DNA of 64,000 nt from Archegozetes longisetosus (Eukaryota > Arthropoda > Arachnida > Sarcoptiformes > Trhypochthoniidae), in contig JAEMBT020000005.1 of assembly GCA_018873245.2 (NCBI GenBank), positions 1,624,001 to 1,688,000 on the forward strand, in the 5' to 3' direction. The position numbers and the translations under genes are program-made. Position 1 is the stretch's first letter, and each line of letters begins with the position of its first letter. Below are positions 13,234 to 26,676 of this stretch, one piece after another. Below the pieces are notes generated by a model. It saw only the letters and a list, made by a program, of their open reading frames with translations. It made no database searches and was not told the DNA's origin.

Positions 13234-14391
13234 CTATTGAGTTGAGGAAATGTGGTGTCTGTGTTAGTAAAGACACAGGAAACAGGAAGAGGTCCGACCG
13301 CCAAGCCGTATTTCAGTAGATCGATCAATACAACTTAGCCGTGAAGTAAATACGCTTTAAATAGCTCAATGTTGACCATAAGCTTTTTAGATTTTCTTAG
13401 CTTCTTAGGTATTTTAGTGCTTTATTAGTCAGCAATCAATTTTTAAACCATATGTTCACTAAATAAACTATTACTACTCTAAAACTAATACAAAAACATC
13501 CAATATCACTATCAAATTCTGATTATCTAATAGATTCAACTTTCAATAACTTTCTAACTAATTCTTTTCAATTTGCTTTCCACAAATGTTTGATCGTTTA
13601 ATTTTTGTTCCCATTGACCATAGTTACTGAGCAAAAATTCATTCACGTTTAATACATAGCAATTCAGTTGAATGTATCAAATAAAGTTATTAATCAACAC
13701 AATTCGAAAGTTAAATTGACAAACAAACATGATCTTCTACTGACACAAATTGATCTGAAAAAGCGACATACTAAAAGAAGTAACTACGAAAAGTTTGAAG
13801 AATAAAATTGATAGATAACACTTGGTTGTAAGGGTAAGATGTAGTTGGTTGGAGAGACCATTGGCAGTTGATTGCATTTATGTTTTATTTAACATTAAAT
13901 TAGTTGATGTTGTCTATGGAACAGGTGCGCGAAACATAAATAAACTATAACTGATGATACCAGTACTCTCCTAACAACGAACTTCATTTTCAAGTTAAAT
14001 TTTCACTAAAAAAGTTAACCTTCACTCTCAACTAATGCCTAAAACACTACTTTATTTGAAGAGATGGCAATTTGGTGAGCGTTCAGTTGTGACTTTGGCT
14101 CCCTTTAGATAACATAACAATTGTTTTCCTCTTTTGTTAGAAACTTGTTTAATGGTTTTTATTTAGATCGTTATGAGCTAAAACATGAAATGAATTTATA
14201 AAAATAATTCAGACATTGAATCAGGTGCCGCATCGATTCAATCTTGATTTGACAGCTGTTAATATTTGTGTTTTGTCATAAAAATAATTTATTAGCTGCT
14301 AAACTGAGTTTTAATGAATATATACACTACAATAATGATTGGCATCAGATAGCCTTAGGGCGCAAGGTGTTCGCGTGGTCACCAAAGAACC

Positions 14392-14399
14392 CGTGGGAA
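14392..14399 (+). promoter_or_regulatory. Su(H)/CSL-type motif CGTGGGAA in a GC-richer patch
   Basis: This exact core sits in a GC-richer patch (14341-14480) that also has a CACGTG box about 20 bases downstream. The ACCCGTGGGAA context is the same as at 15775, apart from one base at the 5' end. Confidence 0.3.
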
Positions 14400-15629
14400 T
14401 CTGCTTCCCTTTAAAAACACGTGCTCTCCAGTTCGTGCAACTGCTTCCTTACGCTTAAGCCTCGCTCTCTCGCTCTCTCAGTTAAATATATACTTCTATT
14501 GCAATATTACACGTTAGTAACAGCGTTAGGCTTGCTTTTCTTCGCTAGAATCCCTGTTCTCCTATTTCTGACGTCCTTCTTCTGATTGGGTCACTTATCT
14601 AAAAATAAGTTAAATCCTTTTCATAACAACTATCAAGTTATCAAACTTATCAAAACTTTATTCCAATCTACAAGTTTATCATTGACTTGTATTTGTGTGA
14701 AATTATAAATAGCGTGAAAAGAATTTGATAACTAGTCTATCGATTTCAAATTGGTGTTCTGTCAACACTTTGTAACTAGTCTATTGGATCATTAGTCTTA
14801 TGAGCCTCGGGTCTGTCTATTTAACAAACTAAAGTTGAAAAACTTTTTCAGTACTTTTTTCTTCTGCTACCGAATTGACGATCCGATAGAAATTCAACAA
14901 ACAAATAAGATTTATCTTGTTTAACGAGCTTTTTATGCATCTAAACCTAGTTTGTATTTGAAATTCGATACGAATGTTTATTCTCCTATTATTCATGTTG
15001 AGTTGGCTCCTTAAACGAATCACAGATTTAGAGGTCAATCTGAGTTAAAGGTGAATCTGTTTCATTTGTTCGCATATTGTCTGAAATGAATGAACACTTT
15101 GACAATAGGTGGAGGAGGCTTTTATTCAACTCAGTTTGCACTCACCGTAAATGGGCTATGAATGTAGATCATAAGGTATATTCGACTGTCTCACCCATTC
15201 CACCAGCAGATCACTCACAACAACTATTCATATGCTTATACTTGTTTCGGGACAATACTTTTAATGCTTATCAATTATATAGAATAATGGGTCCATTCGT
15301 CAATTTGATATTGTCAGTTGAAGAGCATTAACTAATTTCCTATTCATGCAAGTTTTGTTTTCCTTCTTGGCTTCAAATTTTTATAAACGGATCCCGTATC
15401 AAATCTTAATATAACTGCATTGATTGCGTTATTCAAAGGGTTATGTCAAAAGAAATTAGAAATAAAACCAAATTGGGTAGTACATAAACAATACTTAATC
15501 TAATGGCGAGGTTGAGTTAAGTGACAGAAAAAAAGTGTTGAGATGTTAAGAAAAAGTGGGGAGAAGTATATATTTTAGCATTTAAAATAAATGCTTTAAT
15601 AATCAGTGTCCTCCTTTGAGACGGCACAC

Positions 15630-15782
15630 CACCAGCTGGTGCTACTCTTCTGATGGCCAGTTTTAGCCTCGCCTGCAGGTATAGAAGCAGTCAGTCAGAC
15701 CGTTCTCACGACGTCTTTCACCTGTTTCGGCACGCGATGTAATGCATATAAGCTGCACAACTGAACGACCGACCCGTGGGAA
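15630..15782. promoter_or_regulatory. Candidate regulatory patch: E-box palindrome, HES-type site, Su(H) site
   Basis: Within about 150 bases there are a perfect 12-base palindrome CACCAGCTGGTG (15630-15641, core CAGCTG), a CACCTG E-box near 15720, GGCACGCG (15729-15736, the Hairy/E(spl) class C core) and CGTGGGAA (15775-15782, the Su(H) core). A CATATAAG TATA-like run lies around 15746. The grouping resembles a Notch-responsive control element. The nearest start codon downstream on the minus strand is that of the membrane-protein gene. This is inference from motifs alone. Confidence 0.35.
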
Positions 15783-16276
15783 AATCTCATTTCTTTCTTG
15801 TAAGTTTTCTTATAAACCACTCAATACGCCTCAGTTTTCTTATTTCTTTTTCTTCTTCTTTCTCACATTTGTAAAACTACAAAATTTGCGATATTTTCAT
15901 TGCTATAGTTGTTATATTGTAGTATTGCTTCATATACCTGTATCTCAGACACAGGTGCATAGCTATATACTATTGTCGCAAAAGAGTACTTCCATTACTT
16001 TTAATTAGTTATCTTATTTTAATTAGTAATATAAAATCGTGTCAATAACTTAAAGCATCAAATTGAGAAATATTGAATTTATTGACTTAAAAAGCAACGA
16101 TGAATATAATTTTTAGAAACGCTTTATATATTATAAATTTATTATTAAAACATAATGGCATCGAAGCCTAACATCATTCATGATAGCTGTCATTTGATAT
16201 TATAATTTGTTTCTGAACTTAAAATTCAATTTTAATTAAAAAAATAAAGAAAAGGAATCAGTGATAAGTTATCAAT

Positions 16277-19200
16277 TCATTTGTCAATGCAGCGTAATTT
16301 CCTGCTCGGGACCCTATCTGTATACTTCGATGGCATCTCCGATAAAGAACCAGTAAAAGAAGAAGATGAAGAAGTGCTGGTAGTAGGGGAAGTAGTCGAA
16401 TAGTTAGATTGGTCACTGTTTGCAGAGTAGTGATGCGTGACTGGCTTAAACATATCAGAATCATTGAAATAGTGCATAAATGCATCATCGAATAATTTTA
16501 ATAATTTAGGGTTAGTATCGTCTAATATTTTTCTCACTAGATCTTCTAAATCGAAAAGATGTTCGTCCGATATGTTGGGCAAATTGATGCGCATAAAAGC
16601 TGCTAATTTAGCCAGATATTCGACGTTATGACCACACTGTCCTTTAGATAACGCGATATCGTTGGCGATTTGTTGCAGGGGTGCGGCTCCAAGAAAGAGA
16701 GGATTGCATGGAAGAGCTATATATACAAGTACTGGAAACGGGTCTTCTTTTGGGTCTCTCGGATAGAACTGTGTAATAACTGTTGAATAACCACCTAATG
16801 ACGATTCGCGATTCCCCAAATAAGCCAAAGTCGAGGCTTCGTCTGTGAACTGAAAAGCTCGACCCCAAGTGGACATCTGCGATAAGAAGATCAAAATAAT
16901 TACTGAGAGATAGTTAGATGAATGAAAAATAGATCTTATCCTAAAGTTAGAGCTTTGCTCAATTATAAGCATTTTTTGTTATTTGTTTATTGGGAGTGAG
17001 AGCTACACCTTTAAACTGATGTCAATCTATTCGTTAAATTTAAAAGACAGTCTGATTTAACACATCAATGAATCGGGAAAGAAGTCCAGACATCGGCACT
17101 TCACTGCAATTTTGCGCTTCATTGCAATGGAATGCCAGTAGTATTGGATTTAAGAGGAGGAGTACGTCTTCAATCTTCAGAGATGTGCTACTGCTCTGAG
17201 TTCTTATTGTACTGCCATTTATATAAGAAAGCCGTACTTTTCAGGTCCGAATTATTTGTTTTCAAGTTCAGTGACCTGCTTTATAAGACGCGATACTTTA
17301 AACACTAGAACTATATCTCAGCAGCACTTCTGCAGCTGAGAATCTAACTCAATGAAGAGTTGAACTTCCCTCAAGACTTCTGTCGTAACAGAAATAATAA
17401 TTGCAAATGATTGTTAGTAATAGCTTTTCTCTATTCTTATCATGTCTTCGGGCGCGGAAATTACTGTCGACATTAAAGTTTAGTTTATATTATATTTAAC
17501 TATACAGTCGCCTCTCGTTACAATCAACAGTCTAGTGTACTGGAAAGCCGTTGATTATAACGGCAGTTCACTATATCGGATATAGTGAGGATGGTTTGCG
17601 AGTGAAATAATTTAGTACAAATATGTTGGTTGGTTGGCTATATCCGAGTTGATTATAGAGAGTCAACTGGATTTGAAATAAACAAAAAATGAAAACATGA
17701 CTTACTCCTTCTGCTTCGATCAGCGTCACAACTCTTCCCAGCTATAAAACAAATTAACAAATTAGTTTTTCTCATTACTCTTTTTATAGCAATTATTAAA
17801 TTACATTTCAAAACACTAATTATCATCGACTCATCTAATAATCTTATGTTCTTATTTATGACTTTAAGTAAAATCACTTTAGAGGTTAAACATAAGTAAA
17901 CGTTTTTTGACTAACTTTTATTAGATATGATTCTCGACACAAATATTCAATTGAGACATGTTTGACAGAAGGATATTCAATCAGTCTAGATAGGTTAATA
18001 TAAATTGTGCTTGAAGTATTTATGAAATACCAATTTGAATGTTCAATTTAAAATTGCAGCAAATTCAATTGAATATAATTTAAATTGCTAGTCCATTCTA
18101 AGACGAGACTATTGGCAATGTGAGTACTTTTCAATGCTTCAAATTTCATTATTGCATTTTTGCCCATTATTTAGGCTACAATCCTATAAATGTATAATAA
18201 AGGAAATACAAGACAATATCCTGATCAAGTATATCAAAGTGGATTAGAATATTTACGACTTAAAGGATACATAAACTGTTATTAACCAATTGATATGGCT
18301 TTTGCCGTAATAAATAATATTTAGCGACTGACTTCTGAGGTCTTAAATGTGTGTTGAAGAGAATATAAGTGATATTGAACTACTAGTAGTGGAACATTAA
18401 TACTCTGATAACGTAGTCTGTGAAATAGACATATTTAGATCCGTTTGGGATTGTCTGTATATCATTTCTAAAGAAAGTCAATTGCGATAAAAGATAACAA
18501 AAATAGGCCAGTTTCTTTCATGCAATCATTCAATCAAATCTTGCACGTTTCATTTGCTTCAGATAATCGAACTCGACTTTCAATAAATAATGAAATCACA
18601 ATATGGTCACGAGACATATTTTAGGATGAGAAATAAGGTGAATAATCAAATAAAAAGACATTCAAAATAGTTATACTATGAATCGATCATATTTCTTATT
18701 GCCACATCTGCTAATTTATAAGATAACTATGTGAAAGAGCCGTTAAGGAATCAGCAAAAATCATAATAAAATAATATTTGATCATGACAACAACATCATA
18801 CCGAGTTTCTATTAAGTTTGTACGTCTGGTGGCACCCTATATGGAAAATATTCTATATGACTGACGAGACACATTGGCAGAGATTTTGGGTCAAATATGG
18901 CTCAGATATTGGTCTGAAATAGTCGTAAAGCTTAATCGTACAGTAATTCTAAATAATATTAGTGTGAAGACTTAAAACTAGCCTTATGCTCGGATCATGA
19001 TTTATGTTTGGATAACTCATTGAGTCCCCGGCCAAATATATCAGCAACGGAGTTTCAAGTTCACAATTTTTCAGCTCTACTACTACTGCTACTGATGATC
19101 AATTTTTATGCAGAGTCCTCGCAAAACGAAAGGTTGAAACTGTATTCAAGGTTGGGTAGATTCTGTTGCACAGCAATCGAGTCTAAAGTAGTTGTCAACT

Positions 19201-21695
19201 TGTACTCTGCAAATTCACGTGCTCGACATTCACTTGACTTAACTTTAAATACTATTTTAGGTGAAGGCGGTCTAAAATAGACGAAATATCTTATTAGCGT
19301 TAAGTACATTCTTATTGCTCTTGATGTTAAATATTTTGCTAAACAACAATTATTCAGAATTACAACAGGAATTGCACATTTGCAGTTATGCCTTAAGATG
19401 TTAGTGTAAAACTTATTTCAATTTAGCAATAAATAATTCCAATTAATGTTATAACAATTCTGTGAAAAATAAATATATTACTATATTAGGACAATTTCTC
19501 AATTCAAATGTATTTATTCATTAGAGAAAGCAAAATATGTGAATAATAGAAAAGTATTCAACATTATCTCTTGGTCTTCACTTATTTTGAGAAGTGGTCA
19601 AAACTGCTTTCAGCTGAGGGCATAATAAAAATATGTTTATTTCTGCGAAATTATTTACCAAAACATGTTGAGAAACTTCTGGAAAAACCAAGTTATTCTC
19701 AGAATTATGGAGAAAAAATCAACAACTTAAAGCCAATCACTCGCATATTTACTAAATCTCTTTGTTCGAAAATCTTTTGTTATTGAGATGAGTGCTATTT
19801 ATTAATTGTCAATCAAAGATAGCAAGCATTACGTCTGTACGACAAGTGCAGCATCAAAGATTTAATATCTAGTTTCCGCTGCAATTGCAAAAGTACTGTT
19901 TTACACCAGGATGTATGAAATATCTAACAAACAGTACGTATGCTACACCACATATGTATATAATTGAAATATTAAATTAAGTCTGAGTAAACCTCAATAA
20001 TATGCTGTAATGAACCAAGTCAAATTGTGCAATCTCAAACGTCAGAATAGATTTTTGATTATATTTTTTGCAACCAATTGACTACAGTAATTAATAAGAC
20101 ATAATCAAATTAATCTTCAAATCAATTATCATATTGTAAATGGTATACAGTACTAAAAATTATCAACTCTCAGACAATTTATCAGAGCTTCTGTTCAAAT
20201 ATAAATTCGATTCAATTTTGTTGACTTTGATGTTGTAGAACTTGAGAACGTTTGCATTACTAATACAAATGATAAGATTTACTGCTATAACTCGTTTAAT
20301 TTTGTCTGACATTAATGTAAAATCTAATCATTAATTAGAACAAGAAAGTAATTAACCAAAAGTATTACCTATGATATGAAATTGTCGGTTGAGAGTTATA
20401 TTTGCAAACATATTATTTAGAGAGAGAAAAAAATTAAAATGAAAAATGATTATAGCTAACAGTTAAGCAGACATGTAATGAAGATCGAGTTTATTGAGTA
20501 CCTGTACACAAGTCTATTGAGTCTATAAGTCTATCGACTAGCGATCAGATCATTATAATAAAACCCTACAAAATCATTAAGAGTTCATTAGTAATTCTTT
20601 AACAAAACTACTTAGAAACTTATAGAAGTTTTTTCTACTCATGTATAGCCCAGTGATCCCATTTTCACTATTTCTAACCTTAATTCAATTTGTATTCGAT
20701 TGACAAATCGACTATATTTTATCACTTTTATGAACTTAATCGCAAGCAACAGTTCAAATTCTCACAATTTGTGAAAGACGACAACAATGGAAAGAGGAGA
20801 TCAGCTTGAAAAACAAATATTTTAATAGATAAAGGCATAAAAGAATGGTTTCAAACTTTTGCTTTGAGGCCTTCAACTAAATTAAGAAACAAATAGAAAG
20901 CATTTGTCAAACTTATATTAGAGAGCTTAATGTTTGATTTTCTATTCCATTGCCCACAAGTTCGAAAACCTTTCACTCAATCGATGTCTTAATTAAAGGT
21001 GTCTTAACTGAACAAGTATTAAATGAGTAAAATTTATGACAACTAAGAGTAATAAGTCATGTCAAAATTGATTAAATCTGTCTCTTCCTCGAGAGCGATA
21101 AGAATGCAAGTGTTCAAAGAATTGGATGTAGTAATTGATGGTATATTTAGAAACGATAATAACTCCAAATGTTTCGGTAGATAGGAATTAGCTTTTGGTA
21201 GACATATGGGATTAGTTGGTCGATGACCTCTCTATCAGTAAGACTTATGCATAAATCGAAACCTAAACTACTTCTGATATCATTTATAAACACAACTCTT
21301 ATTACTGTATAAATAATTACATATAACACGTGAGCACAACATCGTTAACCCATAATCTTGTGATAACTGTTTAGAAAAAGTAGTGAAAAACATTAAAAAC
21401 GAGTTAATCTAAACTGATGTTCACAGAATTAGTGAAGAGATGGGTTTGAGCGGGCCTTAAACTAGACACATATTGAGTATAACATTACAATATGGTCGAG
21501 TTACACGTGTTTCAGTGGATAGACTAAATGCGAAATCAGTTATTTAAATACCCGATTGGGATCTCCGCGATGGCAATCACTTCCCTGCCAGAAACGACGT
21601 GTGTATCCACTTATTTTGCCGACTTTACATTCGCTGTAATCGAACCCTGGATTCCAAATAAGAGATCCGTAGCCAAATACCCAAAGAGTAGACAT
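16277..21695 (-). CDS. ChaC-type glutathione gamma-glutamylcyclotransferase, three exons
   Basis: Exons are 21695-21552 (48 codons), 17741-17706 (a 12-codon microexon) and 16876-16277, all phase 0, giving 259 residues. ChaC enzymes act in the cytosol and split the gamma-glutamyl bond of glutathione, releasing 5-oxoproline and Cys-Gly. Exon 1 carries the nucleotide-independent fold's signature VFGYGSLIW (6-14), and then YTRRFWQGSDCHRG. The microexon reads LGRVVTLIEAEG. Exon 3 continues STWGRAFQF, then LGNRESSLGGY, with Glu84 as the expected catalytic acid, QFYPRD, and the GHNVEYL block. Together they run in the family order with no gap. After about residue 185 there is a Ser/Thr-rich, low-complexity tail that human CHAC1/CHAC2 (222 and 184 residues) do not have. 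The frame upstream of 16876 is intron and gives a false longer N-terminus. A pyrimidine/purine-biased tract (CTT/TCT repeats on the plus strand) lies just before the start codon. I cannot assign CHAC1 versus CHAC2. Confidence 0.95.
17505..17669. mobile_element. Small non-autonomous DNA-transposon-like element (pogo/Tigger-type ends)
   Basis: The left end starts CAGTCGCCTCTCGTTA. The right end, reversed, starts CAGTTGACTCTCTATA, an imperfect terminal inverted repeat. The left end is preceded by TA. Inside is a near-perfect hairpin, TCACTATATC/GATATAGTGA, and a second pair, GCCGTT/AACGGC. Ends of the CAGT-N-CTC type and TA targets are typical of pogo/Tigger-like Tc1-mariner elements. It lies in ChaC intron 2. 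There is no coding capacity; the right-hand TA is lost. Confidence 0.5.
17742..21551. other. ChaC intron 1 (3.8 kb)
   Basis: This intron separates exon 1 from the microexon. It is A/T-rich. A slightly GC-richer patch near 18980-19290 is open on both strands but shows no recognisable protein. No repeat family is evident. Confidence 0.7.
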
Positions 21696-23104
21696 TATTT
21701 GAATTGAAGCGCTTCTTCTCTTCTTCTCTTTTCTTCTCTTCTTCTATTGTTGACTTGCTAGACTTGCGCTGTAGTGATGTCTCACCAACTCTTCAATGGA
21801 TTGATTGAAAGGAACTAAACTTATTTATTAAACCAATTATAGAACATATCAAATAAATGTATTGTTAAATAAAACAAATTTAGGGAGTAATTAATTTATA
21901 TAAATAAAATTTTCTAATATGAATCAAATATAAGCAGAGATTTATAACTGGTCAACCAATCCATTGAGGTGTTGGAGCGATCGCATCTGATCCTAACTGA
22001 ACTAAACTAAAAAATGTTTCGCTTCTATTCCAACACACATTGAGTTTCCTCTTGTGTAGTCAATACTATGATGCAAAACCTGAGAGTTCTTGCTATACTT
22101 CTATATTGCAGTCAATTCTCACTCTCTATTACTAATCTAACATTACCTATCAAAACAACGCAAAAATATAGTTTTTATTCAACTTTATTCAAATATACTT
22201 AAGTCTAGTATTTATGAAAGTAAATTAATTGTTTGATGGCAGATAATATTATTTAAAAAACATTGTCCACTATAAATGTGATAAGCTGTATGGCTATTGA
22301 CGTCACTAATAATACACTACTATTTGAGTGCCTTTAAGGCTTTCTCCCAAATTGTTTGACTGACTTAAACTTTTTTAGGTTTATTTAACTCTATTATTTA
22401 TTGCAACAAACGTCCAAATTTATCAACAAAGCGATAAAATGACAGCTAAATCTCGTAAAATTTATTATTTTCTGCAAATGTTCAATAATTCTTATGAAAA
22501 ACTTGTACAATTGGTTAAGATTTTGTGAAATATTTCAATAGTTTTTCTCTTTATTTGTAAAATATGTTAAACATTGGTTAAATTTCCATAATTATTGCTA
22601 ATCAAATAATTTTAACTGTATTTTTATTAATCCATCCTTGAGTTAGGGTTTTGCCTAAAATATATTGTGACAAATAAATCAATAATTGAAATCGTGTTCA
22701 ACTGAAAAAGTCAAGCTCTATTAGACTCCTATTTCACTTTAACACCTTAAACAGCGACACCTCTTGCACTCATCTCACAGATTAGCGCCAAATTCAAATA
22801 CTTTGATCATACCATTTGAAACCAGCTATGGAAACTTATCACTTTGTTTTCAGTCATTAATTACCTTAAAAGCAACTAAATCACTTAAAACTATCCTTTA
22901 AGCGATTTTATTCGATAAACTTCATTCAAAATTCTAACGACGAAAACAGTGTTCCCCAAACTCTTTGTTATTATAGAAAAATCAAAATTTCTAATATCCT
23001 CCAATCTGTTTCTGAAGGTCTCCAGTCCTTTGATAATTTTCTCTATATTTCAAAGAAATCAGGACTTTACTTCGGGTTGGCATGTGACCTTGTAGTGTCT
23101 CGCG

Positions 23105-23124
23105 CTAACCTAACCTAACCTAAC
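23105..23124 (-). repeat. Interstitial telomere-type repeat, four units (minus-strand GTTAG)
   Basis: Four perfect tandem copies of CTAAC on the plus strand correspond to TTAGG, the ancestral arthropod telomere unit, on the minus strand. The array is short and isolated. Confidence 0.7.
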
Positions 23125-24311
23125 AAAATTGACTATTCTAGACCGACGCACCCATAGATGACTGGGCAGTAACCAATTTTCGGTAATCAAAATATGCTGC
23201 AACTAGCCCATTGGTCATCATGATTCAAACGATGCCATTGATGAAATTGTGCGATGACCACAAGCTAGACTTTTAGGGATATCAGACAGATACATACTGA
23301 AATAATTGTATGGAAGAATCAACTGAGCCAGAGTGGCTTAGTCCATCATACCAGTACCAGACGCAATATTATCACACGTATTTCTGAAGAATAGACCAAA
23401 TAAATCCAAAAATGGTACCCAATTTTATCAAACAGATGAATCATTTAAATTAACTTTATTTTCTAACCTAACCTTACAGTTAAACCTGCATAACTTTGAT
23501 AGGCACCTAAGTGGTTTTTAAGAACAGTAAAAATGCCACATGAAAACATGAGTTATTGATTTTTAAAAAACTACTTAACTATACCTTCAAGTTAAATAGA
23601 TTTTACTGTGATAAGACATGATTTCATTAGAAATTTGACCATTTTATCAATAAGTGATGAAAATAAATCATACAAAATATAACAATAATGATTGAATTTT
23701 TTTATCGTTGAAAAGATATTATCAGTAAAACTGCTTCGAAGAACTACAATTCTAACAACTTGATTTAAATTTAGTCGAAACTCTAATAATATAGAACTGT
23801 TCTCGATTTACAGCACTCTTTAGTGTTTATTTTGGGAAAAAATATTTTCTATGCCTACATATTGAAAAAAAAAGTAATTTATGAATTGGGCAAATTGTGT
23901 AGTTTACCAGCAAGTAACAGTTATGTACATTTGAAATATACAAATATTGGAACATTTGTTATAGATTATTTTCACATTTTTCATCAATCAATTTGGCCAT
24001 TTAGAAGCAATAATTTGTAGTGAAGAAGAAAGCATTTTTCAATAGTAGACTTTGAAAAACTTGTTTGAATCTCGAGCGTATCTAAAGCTATCCATTATAG
24101 AATGTAAAGCGAGAGTAAGGTGTGAGCTATCGCTATGTAGAAGCGCTCATTGCAAACACTGGTATGCCTTAAATCTTATATTGAATCTATTGAAAGGGGA
24201 AAACAGGTATGAACTGTATCTACAATTCATGCAATTGGGCTGACCCTCCCATATAAAGGGCGTCTAAAATGTATTTATGTTATTACAAGACTGACATGCA
24301 TTTTAGAAAAT

Positions 24312-24389
24312 AGCATAAAGAGAGTAACGCGAGAGAGTATTGAGATTGAAACAGCATAAAGAGAGTAAAGTGAGAGAGTATTGAGATTA
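24312..24389. repeat. 41-base-period tandem duplication
   Basis: Two copies beginning AGCATAAAGAGAGTAA and ending TATTGAGATT lie 41 bases apart with only a few differences. Confidence 0.8.
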
Positions 24390-26160
24390 AATAAAAGCAT
24401 TTGAAAGTGGCGCAAATGATCGTGAATGATAAGTAAAGCTATTCTGTAGGCTTCCATGCAATTGAATGCAACTGATTGGCATTTAATGGCATTCAACTTC
24501 TGTAACAACTTCATAGCATCCCTGCATGAATGAACAACATTAATAAACTCAACTACCAGACTATTAAGAAAAAAGCTCTTAATCTATAGTTAGCCACTTA
24601 TTGTTATGGTCACGACAAAGGCTACAATAAAACCTTAAAATCCTTTGGCAACTAAATCAACGATTTAAAGTTTATGAACATTATAAGACTTGCTTTTATG
24701 TAAATAAAGTATTGCGAGTTTTAGCTAAGGGCCTAATGGCAAAGATCTTGATATCTACTCACAGTTTTCACTGTTATGGACATTCTCTACCTGTAAATGA
24801 TGAAAAGGAGAGACCGAATTTTGAGCTTTTGTCACTTTATTACAGCCCTGAAGGTGTGTTAGTGTCTATGATTGAATGGGTTTTATAGATTATATACCTA
24901 AAATACCGTAAAGTCCCGTTATCATAAACCAAATGAATCATTGAAAGAGACCATTTCTGGTATGAAACCCCATCGTAGCAAGCTTATTCACAGCAGTAGA
25001 GAAAGAGTGGATTGGTTAACATTTATAGGACTTAAGTGCTCAGTCCAGTCCACATTAATGTCAGCTAAGCATTGGCTCATTAGTGACGGTTCATTTGAAG
25101 TGTTCCCCAACTCATAATAAAAGGACCCGCCATGCGATGCATTTTAAGTATTGTTGATTCCGTCTCATAATCAGCAATACTTCTTATGGGGTAATTAGAT
25201 TCCTGTCGCGTTGACAGACTCTAAGGTATTGACAGTGTATGGACGATCACTAATAAATAGAAGCCTTATCTTTCACTATGCTATACAAGTATCAGAACTC
25301 CTCCCAAACTTCTTTTTGACCACCCGATCAAATTCCTCGAATTTCTATTGAATGACTTGCAATACGTACTAATTGGTATAGAATAAGGCTTACAAATGTT
25401 GAGGATAAAATATGAAAACCAATTTGATTGATATTTTGTACCATTTAACTTGACTATCAGTAATGATCGCTTTGATTATTGATGGAATTCAACGAACAAA
25501 AGTGATTAATCATTCGACAACGTAAGCGCGAGCTTTGCTTTCATTCAAGCTTTCAGTTTGAACTTCAAGTTCCATAGTATGAAATACCTCTACTATTGAT
25601 TACCTCTCAGGTTAAAATCTAATAAAACTTTATATGTGAGCTGCATAATCACGTAAACTTATACCTGAATGGTAGCAAATCATTTGAGGAGGACATTTAA
25701 AGGCAGTTGTTCAATAAAGAAGGAAATTAGTGGAGAAAAATCATATCAATAATAAAGTTGGCAAGCCAATTGTACTTTCGGCTAAATTGAAACTATTCGC
25801 TGATTGTAAGTCAGTCGTACTATTAAACTGATGTTTGTTAGAAATGGCACAACAATTGTTTTTCTTGTGAGACTAATGTATCTGAAGGTCGTCTGTGTCG
25901 CATAGATTTTTAACAAAAGACGATTCGTTGACCACTCGGACGGACATCTAATCAAAGGCCATAAAGCCATTAAGGAAACAATAAGTGCCATTCTTTAAAT
26001 AGCTAAGAATGATGTTCAGTAACTTTATGGCTTATAACACAGTATTAGTCAGTAATGTAAATGTAGTGGATCTGCACAAGTCTGATGAGGTCTAATAAAC
26101 ACGTCTAAATGATGAGTAAAGAGATAAAGCGATAAACAGGAATAGAAGTTTCAATTGAAA

Positions 26161-26202
26161 TATTGCTTGTATTCATTATACTATTGCTTGTATTCGTTAT
26201 AC
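26161..26202. repeat. 21-base tandem duplication
   Basis: Two adjacent copies beginning TATTGCTTGTATTC differ at one base. Confidence 0.8.
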
Positions 26203-26652
26203 TATTGGGCAAGGGATCAATCTAAAAAATTCTATATTAATCTCATATCAAACATCTCAAATATTACGACAGGCGTAACGCTTTTCATCCGTTTTCACTC
26301 TTCATTAGTCTAGGGTTCGAAACAACGAAACCTCTTTTACTTAGATTTAATTCTACTCAATCGGTTTGATAGTACGTCAAAGTCTTTAACCATTCAGTTA
26401 GAATAATGGTCTCTTCATAATCTAAAACTTTAATTTTCACTCATTTTTATGCTAATAGAATGCAATTCAATTTAGTTCATTATTTAACCATATTTTTATT
26501 CATCAAGCTTATAATCAGTGCATTTTAGTGATGGGTCAAAGGTTTTACTCAGATTATCTTCACTACATCAAAGTAAACTGTAGTGGAGATAGGATTCTCT
26601 CTCTCAGTTTCGAGTTTTGTATTCGAGGTATCGAACGGATCCCTTGAAAACG

Positions 26653-26676
26653 CTCTCTCTCTCTCTCTCTCTCTCT
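26653..26676. repeat. CT microsatellite
   Basis: Twelve uninterrupted CT units. Confidence 0.9.

Larger units (their letters stand above)
7938..16276. other. 8.3 kb gene-poor region
   Basis: No supported gene is present. Most of it is A/T-rich with short chance frames, such as 9443-9781 (frames on both strands, no recognisable content). Two GC-richer patches stand out: 14341-14480, with CACGTG and a Su(H)-type site, and 15605-15790, with E-boxes, a CACGCG site and a Su(H)-type site. A minus-strand AATAAA at 16138-16143 probably ends the ChaC transcript. Confidence 0.5.

Noticed and set aside
16877..16972. Longer N-terminus for the ChaC frame (MLIIEQSSNF)
   Set aside because: It is intron 2 read through. 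The microexon at 17706-17741 and exon 1 at 21552-21695 restore the conserved N-terminal fold in frame.
19008..19280. 90-codon plus-strand frame with a leucine run in ChaC intron 1
   Set aside because: The leucine run looks like a signal peptide, but there is no ATG before it and no supporting upstream exon.
24907..24935. Sequence resembling a pogo/Tigger transposon end (CGTAAAGTCCCGTTATC)
   Set aside because: No matching opposite end was found, so it is not listed as an element.
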